Below, piece by piece: positions 43,761-51,414 of a stretch of 64,000 nucleotides of DNA (the stretch's first letter is position 1; each line of letters begins with the position of its first letter). The translations under genes and the position numbers were made by a program. The stretch lies in assembly GCA_041060555.1 (NCBI GenBank), contig JBEUDS010000005.1; one strand, written 5' to 3'. Under the pieces are notes generated by a model. The model worked only from the letters and a program-made list of their open reading frames with translations, was not told where the DNA came from and ran no database searches. The stretch comes from CAUJIW01 sp963205175. Lineage in GTDB: Bacteria; Pseudomonadota; Alphaproteobacteria; Sphingomonadales; Sphingomonadaceae.

Positions 43761-44042
43761 TCAGCCGGCTTTGTCAGGGTCGGCGGCCGGTCCGCCGGGC
43801 GGGTCGGGCTCGACGGCTGGTCCACCGGTTGGATTGGATGAAGATGGGTCATCCTCCGTGTCGCCGGCGACCTCCCGCCGGGCCTGGTCGAGCAGCTGCT
43901 CGCGGCGGGCTTCCTCGTCGGCGTCGCGGACCCTCTGCGCCTTGGTGCGCCCGAACTTCGCCCGATTCGTCCTTGCCTCGGCCTCGGCCTCGGCGCGCTC
44001 GCGCGCCTTGCGGAACTGCCGCAGATTGATGACCTCGCCCAT
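43761..44042 (-). CDS. DUF4169 family protein
   Basis: 93-residue, highly charged protein. It has the DUF4169 core GEVINLRQFRKARERAE (2-18) and NRAKFGRTKAQRVRD (26-40), followed by a proline- and acid-rich tail longer than usual for the family. Typical of alphaproteobacteria; function unknown. ATG at 44042 on the minus strand, divergent from rpsB. Confidence 0.85.
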   Translation of the reverse strand: MGEVINLRQFRKARERAEAEAEARTNRAKFGRTKAQRVRDADEEARREQLLDQARREVAGDTEDDPSSSNPTGGPAVEPDPPGGPAADPDKAG

Positions 44043-44149
44043 GCCGACCGTGCCTCCCGGTGTGATCCTGTGTCCGAGTTATGCCAAGGCCGGGGCAGGA
44101 CACCAAGGCGGGTTGCGGCCATCGACGGGTGTTGCGGGGCAGGGTGTGC

Positions 44150-44178
44150 TTGCTTTTGCATCGCCGATCGGCTATGCG
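44150..44178 (+). promoter_or_regulatory. Possible rpsB promoter
   Basis: TTGCTT at 44150-44155 and TATGCG at 44173-44178 are 17 bp apart, about 95 bp upstream of rpsB. The match is moderate; no other candidate in the 229-bp leader is better. Confidence 0.35.
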
Positions 44179-44271
44179 GCGCGCCATCACACACGCGAGG
44201 GCTGCCTTCCCGGTGGGTCCAGAGATGGACCGAAACCCTCGCGGAGGTCAAACTGGAGAAGGAGATACGCG

Positions 44272-45051
44272 ATGGCCGTTCCCGTCGTGACGATGCAGCA
44301 GTTGCTGGAAGCCGGTGCCCACTTTGGTCACCAGACCCACCGTTGGAACCCGCGCATGGCGCCGTACATCTTCGGCGAGCGCAACAACGTCCACATTCTC
44401 GACCTCAGCCAGTCGGTGCCGCTGTTCGCCCGCGCGCTGCAGTTCGTCCGTGACACCACCGCCGCCGGCGGCAAGGTGCTGTTCGTCGGCACCAAGCGTC
44501 AGGCCGCCGGTCCGATCGCCGAGGCGGCCATCCGTTCCGGCCAGCACTTCGTCAACCATCGCTGGCTGGGCGGCATGCTCACCAACTGGAAGACCATCAG
44601 CCAGTCGATCCGTCGCCTGAAGCAGATGAGCGAGCAGTTGTCCGGTTCGACCCATGGTCTGACCAAGAAGGAAGTGCTCAAGATGACCCGCGACCGCGAC
44701 AAGCTGGAGCAGTCGCTGGGCGGTATCCGTGACATGGGTGGCCTGCCGGATGTCATCTTCGTGATCGACACCAACAAGGAAGACATCTGCATTCACGAGG
44801 CGAACACCCTGGGCATCCCGGTGATCGCCATCCTCGACACCAACTGCGATCCCAAGGGGATCGCCTTCCCGGTGCCGGGCAACGACGACGCCAGCCGGGC
44901 GATCAAGCTCTACTGCGACGCCATTGCCGATGCCGCGCTTGATGGTCGGGTCGGCCAGGAAGTGCGTCGCGGTCGTGATATCGGCGAGATGGAGCAGCCG
45001 ATCGTCGAGGCCGTGGTGGCGGAAGCCGCCGCCGAAGTGGCCGCGCAGTAA
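44272..45051 (+). CDS. rpsB: Small-subunit ribosomal protein S2
   Basis: 259-residue S2 protein that binds the 30S head-body junction. Both family signatures are present (start TMQQLLEAGAHFGHQTHRWN and the PDVIFVIDTNKE region), and the C-terminus has the alanine- and glutamate-rich tail common in alphaproteobacteria. ATG at 44272 with ggagaaggag upstream. A longer in-frame frame from 43204 runs through the TonB gene in another frame and is a shadow. tsf follows after 129 bp. Confidence 0.98.
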   Translation: MAVPVVTMQQLLEAGAHFGHQTHRWNPRMAPYIFGERNNVHILDLSQSVPLFARALQFVRDTTAAGGKVLFVGTKRQAAGPIAEAAIRSGQHFVNHRWLGGMLTNWKTISQSIRRLKQMSEQLSGSTHGLTKKEVLKMTRDRDKLEQSLGGIRDMGGLPDVIFVIDTNKEDICIHEANTLGIPVIAILDTNCDPKGIAFPVPGNDDASRAIKLYCDAIADAALDGRVGQEVRRGRDIGEMEQPIVEAVVAEAAAEVAAQ

Positions 45052-45070
45052 CATAAACGACTTCATTGTG

Positions 45071-45150
45071 CGTCATGCCGGTACTCACGTGCCGGCATCC
45101 GCAATGCCAGGACTGGCGTTGGTGGACCCCGGATCAATTCCGGGGTGACG
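45071..45150. repeat. REP-like double hairpin between rpsB and tsf
   Basis: Two hairpins: ATGCCGG (45075-45081) pairing with CCGGCAT (45092-45098), and CCCCGGA (45127-45133) pairing with TCCGGGG (45139-45145). The outer ends cgtcat and gtgacg resemble those of the element at 1859-1968. It may tune rpsB-tsf readthrough or mRNA stability. Confidence 0.75.
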
Positions 45151-45180
45151 TTTATCCGGGACTAGAGAAAGGTTGGACTC

Positions 45181-46113
45181 ATGGCTGAGATTACCGCGAG
45201 CCTGGTGAAGGATCTGCGCGACAAGACCGGCGCCGGCATGATGGACTGCAAGAAGGCGCTCGCCGAGACCAATGGCGACATTGAAGCGGCGGTCGACTGG
45301 CTGCGCACCAAGGGTCTGGCGGCTGCCGCCAAGAAGGCCGGTCGCGTCGCCGCCGAAGGCCTGGTGGGCGTGGCTGTTTCCGGCAGCAAGGGCGCGGTGG
45401 TCGAGGTCAACTCGGAAACCGACTTCGTCGCCAAGAACGACATCTTCCAGGCGTTTGTCCGTGAAGTGAGCCAGATCGCGCTGGGCGCCAACGGCGACCT
45501 CGACGCGGTTGCCGCCGCGCCGTTCCCGGGTGGCGAGGGCCGCACCGTCGCCGAGCAGCTGACCCACAACATCGCCACCATCGGCGAGAACCAGTCGCTG
45601 CGCCGTGCCGCGACCCTGGAAGTCTCGCAGGGTGTCGTTGCCTCCTACGTCCACAATGCCGCCGCCGAGGGGCTGGGCAAGATCGGCGTGCTGGTGGGTC
45701 TCGAATCGTCGGCCCCGGCGGAGGTGCTGGCGCCGCTCGCCAAGCAGCTGGCCATGCACATTGCCGCCGCCAACCCCCTGGCGCTGAACGAGGATGGCCT
45801 TGATCCGGCCGTCGTCGAGCGCGAGCGCGCGATTGCCGCCGAGAAGGCCGCCGCGTCGGGCAAGCCGGCCGAGATCGTCGCCAAGATGACCGAGGGCGCC
45901 ATCCGCAAGTTCAAGGAGGAGGTTGTCCTTCTGAGCCAGGTCTACGTGCTCGACGGCAAGTCTAAGGTGGCCGACGTCGTCGCCGCCGCCGGCAAGGACG
46001 CTGGCGCCCCGGTGACGCTGATCGGCTACGTCCGCTATCAGCTCGGCGAGGGCATCGAGAAGCAGACGTCGGACTTCGCGGCGGAAGTGGCGGCAGCAGC
46101 CGGCACGAACTGA
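45181..46113 (+). CDS. tsf: Elongation factor Ts
   Basis: 310-residue guanine-nucleotide exchange factor for EF-Tu. The N-terminal UBA-like domain contains LRDKTGAGMMDCKKAL (12-27), and the core motif ETDFVAKN (79-86) that inserts into EF-Tu is exact. ATG at 45181 with gagaaagg upstream. A strong terminator follows, so pyrH and downstream genes probably have their own promoter as well. Confidence 0.98.
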   Translation: MAEITASLVKDLRDKTGAGMMDCKKALAETNGDIEAAVDWLRTKGLAAAAKKAGRVAAEGLVGVAVSGSKGAVVEVNSETDFVAKNDIFQAFVREVSQIALGANGDLDAVAAAPFPGGEGRTVAEQLTHNIATIGENQSLRRAATLEVSQGVVASYVHNAAAEGLGKIGVLVGLESSAPAEVLAPLAKQLAMHIAAANPLALNEDGLDPAVVERERAIAAEKAAASGKPAEIVAKMTEGAIRKFKEEVVLLSQVYVLDGKSKVADVVAAAGKDAGAPVTLIGYVRYQLGEGIEKQTSDFAAEVAAAAGTN

Positions 46114-46131
46114 TCGAAGCAGTTGGCAGGG

Positions 46132-46168
46132 CCGACCGGCATCTTTATGGTGCCGGTCGGTTTTGTTT
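46132..46168 (+). terminator. Intrinsic terminator after tsf
   Basis: CCGACCGGCA (46132-46141) pairs with TGCCGGTCGG (46151-46160) around a 9-nt loop and is followed at once by TTTTGTTT. It is the clearest rho-independent terminator in the window and ends the rpsB-tsf transcript. Confidence 0.9.
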
Positions 46169-46193
46169 GTGCGCAGGAGAGCAAAGGTAGGCC

Positions 46194-46919
46194 ATGGCAA
46201 CGCGGCAGCGGTTCAAGCGAGTCCTCTTGAAGCTTTCCGGCGAGGTGCTGATGGGGTCGGGCCAGTTCGGCATCGACCCCGCGACCGCCGAGCGCATCGC
46301 CACCGAAATCCGCCTGGCGCGGGATGCCGGCGTGCAGATCTGCCTCGTGGTCGGCGGCGGCAACATCTTTCGTGGCCTGGCCGCGGCCGCCAAGGGTTTC
46401 GACCGGGCGTCCGCCGACTACATGGGGATGCTGGCGACCGTGATGAACGCGCTCGCCGTGCAGAATGCCCTTGAGCATCAAGGTGTTGAAACGCGTGTGC
46501 AATCGGCGATCCCGATGGCCAGCGTCTGCGAGCCCTACATCCGGCGTCGTGCCGTGCGCCATATGGAGAAGGGGCGGATCGTCATTTTCGCCGCCGGCAC
46601 CGGCAATCCCTTCTTCACCACCGACACCGCCGCCGCCCTGCGCGCCGCCGAGATGGGTTGCGAGGCGCTGCTGAAGGGCACGTCGGTCGATGGCGTCTAT
46701 ACCGCCGATCCGAAGAAGGATCCCGCCGCGGTGCGCTATGAGACCCTGCATTTCAACAAGGTGCTGTCCGACAACCTGCAGGTGATGGATGCCTCCGCCG
46801 TTGCCCTGTGTCGCGACAACAACATACCGATTGTCGTGTTTTCGATCCGCGAACACGGTAATCTGGCGCGCGTGCTGGAAGGGAGCGGCACCGCGACCAT
46901 TGTGACCAATGACGCCTGA
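46194..46919 (+). CDS. pyrH: Uridylate kinase
   Basis: 241-residue UMP kinase of the amino-acid-kinase family, making UDP for pyrimidine nucleotides. Motifs include RVLLKLSGEVLMG (9-21), the glycine-rich VVGGGNIFRG and VDGVYTADPKKDP near the C-terminus. ATG at 46194 follows ggtagg. frr follows after 15 bp. Confidence 0.98.
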   Translation: MATRQRFKRVLLKLSGEVLMGSGQFGIDPATAERIATEIRLARDAGVQICLVVGGGNIFRGLAAAAKGFDRASADYMGMLATVMNALAVQNALEHQGVETRVQSAIPMASVCEPYIRRRAVRHMEKGRIVIFAAGTGNPFFTTDTAAALRAAEMGCEALLKGTSVDGVYTADPKKDPAAVRYETLHFNKVLSDNLQVMDASAVALCRDNNIPIVVFSIREHGNLARVLEGSGTATIVTNDA

Positions 46920-46934
46920 ACAGGACGGAACAAG

Positions 46935-47492
46935 ATGAGCAGCTACGACAAAGCCGAACTCGAGCGCCGGATGCGCGGCGCCCTGGACACCCTGAAGCAT
47001 GACCTGACCGGCCTGCGGACCGGCCGCGCGTCGACCTCGTTGCTCGACCCGATCCAGGTGGACGTCTATGGCGCCAACATGCCGCTCAATCAGGTGGCCA
47101 CCGTCACGGCGCCGGAAGCGCGGATGCTGGTGGTTTCGGTGTGGGACCGCGCCAATGCGGCCGCGGTGGAAAAGGCGATCCGCTCCGCCGGTCTTGGCCT
47201 CAACCCGATCTCGGAAGGGGCGACCATCCGTCTGCCGATCCCCGACCTGACGGAAGAGCGCCGCAAGGAGCTGGCCAAGCTCGCCTCGCAGTATGCCGAG
47301 AAGGCGCGCGTGGCTGTGCGCAATGTCCGTCGCGACGGCATGGACAGCCTGAAGAAGGCGGAAAAGGACCATGAAATCAGTCAGGATGAGCATAAGCGAC
47401 TGGCGGATGATGTGCAGAAGCTGACCGACAAGGTCATCGCCGAGATCGACGCGGCCGCCGTGGCCAAGGAAAAAGAAATTCTCGGCAAGTAA
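46935..47492 (+). CDS. frr: Ribosome recycling factor
   Basis: 185-residue factor that, with EF-G, splits post-termination ribosomes. The three-helix domain I and the LRTGRASTSLLDPIQVDVYG segment (27-46) are typical, as is the C-terminal DEHKRLADDVQKLTDK block. ATG at 46935. It lies between pyrH and uppS, 3 bp before the latter. Confidence 0.98.
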   Translation: MSSYDKAELERRMRGALDTLKHDLTGLRTGRASTSLLDPIQVDVYGANMPLNQVATVTAPEARMLVVSVWDRANAAAVEKAIRSAGLGLNPISEGATIRLPIPDLTEERRKELAKLASQYAEKARVAVRNVRRDGMDSLKKAEKDHEISQDEHKRLADDVQKLTDKVIAEIDAAAVAKEKEILGK

Positions 47493-47495
47493 GGG

Positions 47496-48236
47496 GTGAC
47501 GTTGACCGCCATCTCTCCCTCCACCGTTGCCGCCGTGGCCGTGCCGCGCCACGTCGCCATCATCATGGATGGCAACGGGCGCTGGGCCAAGCGGCGGCTG
47601 CTGCCGCGCGCGCTCGGTCATCGGCAGGGTGCGGAGGCGGTAAGGCGGATCGTGCAGGCGTGCGTCGATCTCGGCGTCCAGTACCTGACCCTTTATGCCT
47701 TCTCATCGGAGAACTGGAAGCGCCCGACCGACGAGGTCGAGGATCTGATGGGGCTGTTGCGCCACTATCTGCGCAACGAGGTGGCGGAACTCAACCGCAA
47801 CAATGTCCGGCTGCGGATCATCGGTGAGCGCCGGGGCCTGGCGCCGGACGTGGTCGCGCTTGTCAACGAGTCAGAGGGGCTGACCCGCAACAACACCGGC
47901 CTGACACTGGTGCTGGCGCTGAACTACGGCGCCCAGGCGGAGATCGCGGCCGCCGTGCGCGCGATCGCCGCCAAGGTGCAGGCAGGGGTGATGCCGCTGG
48001 AGGCCATCAACGAGCAGGCGGTTGCCGATCATCTGCTGACCGTCGGTATTCCCGATCCCGATCTGATCATCCGCACCTCGGGCGAGCAGCGGCTGTCCAA
48101 TTTCCTGCTGTGGCAGGCGGCCTATGCCGAACTGGTGTTCGTCGACTGCCTGTGGCCGGATTTCGACAAGGCGCAACTGGTGGAAGCCATCGAGACCTTC
48201 GGCCGGCGTGAACGCCGGTTCGGCGGGCGCGGATGA
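47496..48236 (+). CDS. uppS: Undecaprenyl diphosphate synthase
   Basis: 246-residue cis-prenyltransferase that makes the C55 lipid carrier for cell-wall synthesis. The substrate motif HVAIIMDGNGRWAKRR (19-34, catalytic Asp25) and YLTLYAFSSENWKRP are exact, as is the late RTSGEQRLSNFLLWQ. The GTG at 47496 is taken, 3 bp after frr; a TTG at 47502 has better spacing from aagggg and is a real alternative. The stop overlaps cdsA. Confidence 0.97.
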   Translation: MTLTAISPSTVAAVAVPRHVAIIMDGNGRWAKRRLLPRALGHRQGAEAVRRIVQACVDLGVQYLTLYAFSSENWKRPTDEVEDLMGLLRHYLRNEVAELNRNNVRLRIIGERRGLAPDVVALVNESEGLTRNNTGLTLVLALNYGAQAEIAAAVRAIAAKVQAGVMPLEAINEQAVADHLLTVGIPDPDLIIRTSGEQRLSNFLLWQAAYAELVFVDCLWPDFDKAQLVEAIETFGRRERRFGGRG

Positions 48237-49051
48237 GCGGCGCCGCTTCACCGTCCGGCTCCGATCTCCGGGTCCGGGTGATCGCCGGTATCGTGCTGGG
48301 TGTGGGCGCGCTTGCCATCCTGTGGGCTGGCGGGCCGCTGTTCGCCCTGCTGATGGGGCTGGGGGGCTGCGCCATCGTCTGGGAGTGGACCGGCATCACC
48401 GGCGCGGCCAGCCGGCCTTGGGTGCGCCCGGCCGGGCTGCTGGTGATGGTGGCGGCGGTCGTCGCCGGCTGGTTCCACCTGTGGGGCTGGGCGGCGCTGG
48501 CGACGTTGCTGCTGGCCACGGCGCTGGCGCTGACCGGCTGGGACCGCGAGCGCCGTCACACCATGTGGCTGGGACTGGGGCTGGCCTATGCCGTGCCGCC
48601 GGTGCTGGCGTTGCTGTGGCTGCGCGATCAGGCCGACGGCCTGATCATCGTGCTGTGGCTGATGTTGTCGGTGTGGGCGACCGACAGCTTCGCCTATTTC
48701 GCCGGTCGCGCCATCGGCGGGCCGAAGCTGGCGCCAACCATCAGCCCCAAGAAGACGTGGGCCGGCCTGGCCGGTGGCATGGCCGGCGCGGCGCTGACGG
48801 GCGCGCTGGTGGCGGCGGCCTTCGGCTTGCAGCCGCTGGCGCTGGCGCCGCTGTCGGCGGCCATTGCCGTGGTGTCGCAGGGCGGAGACTTGCTGGAGTC
48901 GGCGCTCAAGCGGGCCTTCGATGTCAAGGACTCCGGCCACCTCATCCCCGGCCACGGCGGTATCATGGATCGGGTCGACGGGCTGGTGGCGGTGGCACCG
49001 CTGGTGGCGCTGGGGCTGGTGCTCGGCGACGTCTGGCAGGTGCTGGCGTGA
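48233..49051 (+). CDS. cdsA: Phosphatidate cytidylyltransferase
   Basis: 272-residue integral membrane enzyme that makes CDP-diacylglycerol for phospholipids. It has six or more hydrophobic helices and the C-terminal family signature ALKRAFDVKDSGHLIPGHGG followed by IMDRVDG. ATG at 48233 overlaps the uppS stop (ATGA), and its own stop overlaps the dxr start. Confidence 0.96.
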   Translation: MSGAASPSGSDLRVRVIAGIVLGVGALAILWAGGPLFALLMGLGGCAIVWEWTGITGAASRPWVRPAGLLVMVAAVVAGWFHLWGWAALATLLLATALALTGWDRERRHTMWLGLGLAYAVPPVLALLWLRDQADGLIIVLWLMLSVWATDSFAYFAGRAIGGPKLAPTISPKKTWAGLAGGMAGAALTGALVAAAFGLQPLALAPLSAAIAVVSQGGDLLESALKRAFDVKDSGHLIPGHGGIMDRVDGLVAVAPLVALGLVLGDVWQVLA

Positions 49052-50211
49052 GCGCGCGGGCCATTACCATATTGGGCGCCACCGGCTCGATCGGCCGGTC
49101 GACGCTCGACCTGGTCGGCCGCCAGCCCGACCGGTATCGCTGCCTGGCGCTGACCGCTCACAGCAATGTCGATGAGCTGGCCGAGGCCGCCCGGCGGTTC
49201 CGGCCCGAGCTGGCGGTGGTGGCTGATGAACGCCACTACGGCGCGCTCAAGGACGCCCTGGCGGGGACCGGCATTGAAGCGGCGGCCGGCGCCGAGGCGG
49301 TGACGGCGGCGGCGGCGCTGCCCGCCGACTGGGTGATGGCGGCGATTGTCGGTGCCGCCGGCCTGCAACCGACGCTGGCGGCGGTGCGGCGCGGCGCGAC
49401 GGTGGCGATCGCCAACAAGGAGGCGCTGGTGTGCGCCGGCGACATCGTGACCAAAGCCGCCAACGATGCCGGTAGCCGGCTGCTGCCGGTCGATTCCGAG
49501 CACAATGCCATCTATCAGGTGTTCGATGCCGAGCGTCCCGAACGGGTGTCCCGGGTCATCCTGACGGCCTCGGGAGGGCCGTTTCGTACCTTCACGCTGG
49601 GGCAGATGCAGGCGGTGACGCCGGAGCAGGCGGTGGCGCATCCGGTGTGGTCGATGGGTGCCAAGATCTCCGTCGACTCCGCGACGCTGATGAACAAGGG
49701 CCTGGAGGTGATCGAGGCGCATCACCTGTTCCCGGTGACGCCGGACCAACTGGAAGTGCTGGTGCACCCGCAGTCGGTGGTGCACAGCCTGGTGGAGTAT
49801 GTCGACGGTTCGGTGCTCGCCCAGCTCGGCACCCCCGACATGCGAACGCCGATCGCCTACACCCTGGCGTGGCCGGATCGAGTCGCCACCCCCTGCCGCC
49901 GGCTCGATCTGGCGGCCATCGGCCAGCTCAGCTTCGAGGCGCCCGACACGGCGCGCTTTCCGGCGCTGAATCTGGCCTGGTCGGCGCTTCGCGCTGGCGC
50001 TGGTGCGCCGGCCGTGCTCAATGCCGCGAATGAAGTTGCGGTGCAGGCCTTCCTCGACCGGCGGATCGGCTTTCTTGATATCGCCGCAATCGTCGCCGAA
50101 GTTCTCTCCCGGCTTGGCGCCCCGGCGGTGGACGATCTGGGTGCCGTGATGGCGGCGGATCAGGAGGCGCGGCGCGTGGCGGCTATGTTGATCGAGGCGA
50201 GGAGGAATTAA
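49048..50211 (+). CDS. dxr: 1-deoxy-D-xylulose 5-phosphate reductoisomerase
   Basis: 387-residue NADPH enzyme that commits DXP to the MEP isoprenoid pathway. The cofactor motif ILGATGSIGRSTLDL (6-20), the metal and substrate segments PVDSEHNAIYQ and SASGG-type TASGGPFR, and MNKGLEVIEAHHLF are clear. The start is a GTG at 49048 overlapping the cdsA stop (GTGA); longer upstream frames run across cdsA and are not real. Supplies isoprenoid precursors for the adjacent uppS step. Confidence 0.97.
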   Translation: MSARAITILGATGSIGRSTLDLVGRQPDRYRCLALTAHSNVDELAEAARRFRPELAVVADERHYGALKDALAGTGIEAAAGAEAVTAAAALPADWVMAAIVGAAGLQPTLAAVRRGATVAIANKEALVCAGDIVTKAANDAGSRLLPVDSEHNAIYQVFDAERPERVSRVILTASGGPFRTFTLGQMQAVTPEQAVAHPVWSMGAKISVDSATLMNKGLEVIEAHHLFPVTPDQLEVLVHPQSVVHSLVEYVDGSVLAQLGTPDMRTPIAYTLAWPDRVATPCRRLDLAAIGQLSFEAPDTARFPALNLAWSALRAGAGAPAVLNAANEVAVQAFLDRRIGFLDIAAIVAEVLSRLGAPAVDDLGAVMAADQEARRVAAMLIEARRN

Positions 50212-50216
50212 CCGAT

Positions 50217-51359
50217 ATGGTGCATCTGCCGCAGCCTGGCCTCCCCTTCACCCTTCTCACCTTTCTCGCCGTGCTGGGCGTGCTGGTGTTCATTCACGAG
50301 TGGGGTCACTATTTCGCCGGCCGGCTGTTCAAGGTGCGGATCGAGACCTTTTCGATCGGCTTCGGTCGCGAGCTGTTCGGCTGGACCGACAAGCGGGGCT
50401 GCCGCTGGAAGATTTCCGCCCTGCCGTTCGGCGGTTACGTCAAATTCTACGGTGATTCCAACGCGGCCAGCATGCCGAGCGCCGAGGCCATCGCCAGCAT
50501 GACGCCGGAGGAGCGGGCGGGCGCCTTTCCCCTCAAGCCGCTGTGGCAGCGGGCGATCATTGTCGCCGCCGGCCCGGCCATCAATTTCCTGTTCGCCATC
50601 CTGATCTTCGCCGGGTTCTTCATGACCATCGGCCAGCAGTTCACGCCGGCGCGCGTCGAGGCGGTGATGGCGGGTTCGCCGGCGGAGAAGGCGGGCTTCA
50701 TGGCTGGTGATCTCATCACCCGGATCAACGGCGACGCGGTTTCCCGCTTCGAGGACGTCGCGCACGAAGTGGCGATCTACGCCGGCCGGACGCTGGTGTT
50801 CGAGGTTGAGCGCACCGGGCGGCCGGTGACGCTGACGGTGGTGCCCGAGCAGGTCACCGACCAGGACGAGTTCGGCAATGCCTACCAGCGCGGCCGCATC
50901 GGCCTTCAGGGGTCGATGCCGGAACTGGTCCGGCGCGGCCCGGTCGAGGCGTTCTACTATGCCGGTCAGGCGACGGTCGATCTGGTGAAGATGATGGCCT
51001 CGACGCTGGGCGAGATCGTCACCGGCGACCGTTCGGTCAAGGAGCTGGGCGGCCCCGTCAAGATCGCCCAGTATTCGGCGCAGTCGGCGGCGCTGGGGGT
51101 GTTGTCGCTCATCAGTTTCATGGCGCTGGTCTCGCTCAACCTGGGCTTCGTAAACCTGCTGCCGGTGCCCATGCTTGACGGTGGTCATTTGTTTCTCTAC
51201 GCGATCGAGGCTGTTCGCGGCCGCCCGGTCAGCCAACGGGTGCAGGAATGGGCGTTCCTGGCTGGCTTCGCGCTGGTCATCTCGCTGATGTTGTTCCTCA
51301 CCTGGAACGACCTCGGGTCGTACGGGATCTGGGACCGGTTGTCGGGTGCGCTGAGTTGA
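50217..51359 (+). CDS. rseP: Site-2 protease RseP
   Basis: 380-residue intramembrane zinc metalloprotease that cleaves anti-sigma factors. The HEWGH zinc motif (His27, Glu28, His31) is in the first transmembrane segment, one PDZ domain spans roughly residues 130-215 (E. coli has two), and the third zinc ligand Asp321 is in PMLDGG. ATG at 50217 after gaggagga. It follows dxr by 5 bp. Confidence 0.96.
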   Translation: MVHLPQPGLPFTLLTFLAVLGVLVFIHEWGHYFAGRLFKVRIETFSIGFGRELFGWTDKRGCRWKISALPFGGYVKFYGDSNAASMPSAEAIASMTPEERAGAFPLKPLWQRAIIVAAGPAINFLFAILIFAGFFMTIGQQFTPARVEAVMAGSPAEKAGFMAGDLITRINGDAVSRFEDVAHEVAIYAGRTLVFEVERTGRPVTLTVVPEQVTDQDEFGNAYQRGRIGLQGSMPELVRRGPVEAFYYAGQATVDLVKMMASTLGEIVTGDRSVKELGGPVKIAQYSAQSAALGVLSLISFMALVSLNLGFVNLLPVPMLDGGHLFLYAIEAVRGRPVSQRVQEWAFLAGFALVISLMLFLTWNDLGSYGIWDRLSGALS

Positions 51360-51414
51360 GTGAGATCACTTCCGGAACATTGGTGAAGACATTGGCGAGA
51401 CGGGGACGGGACGC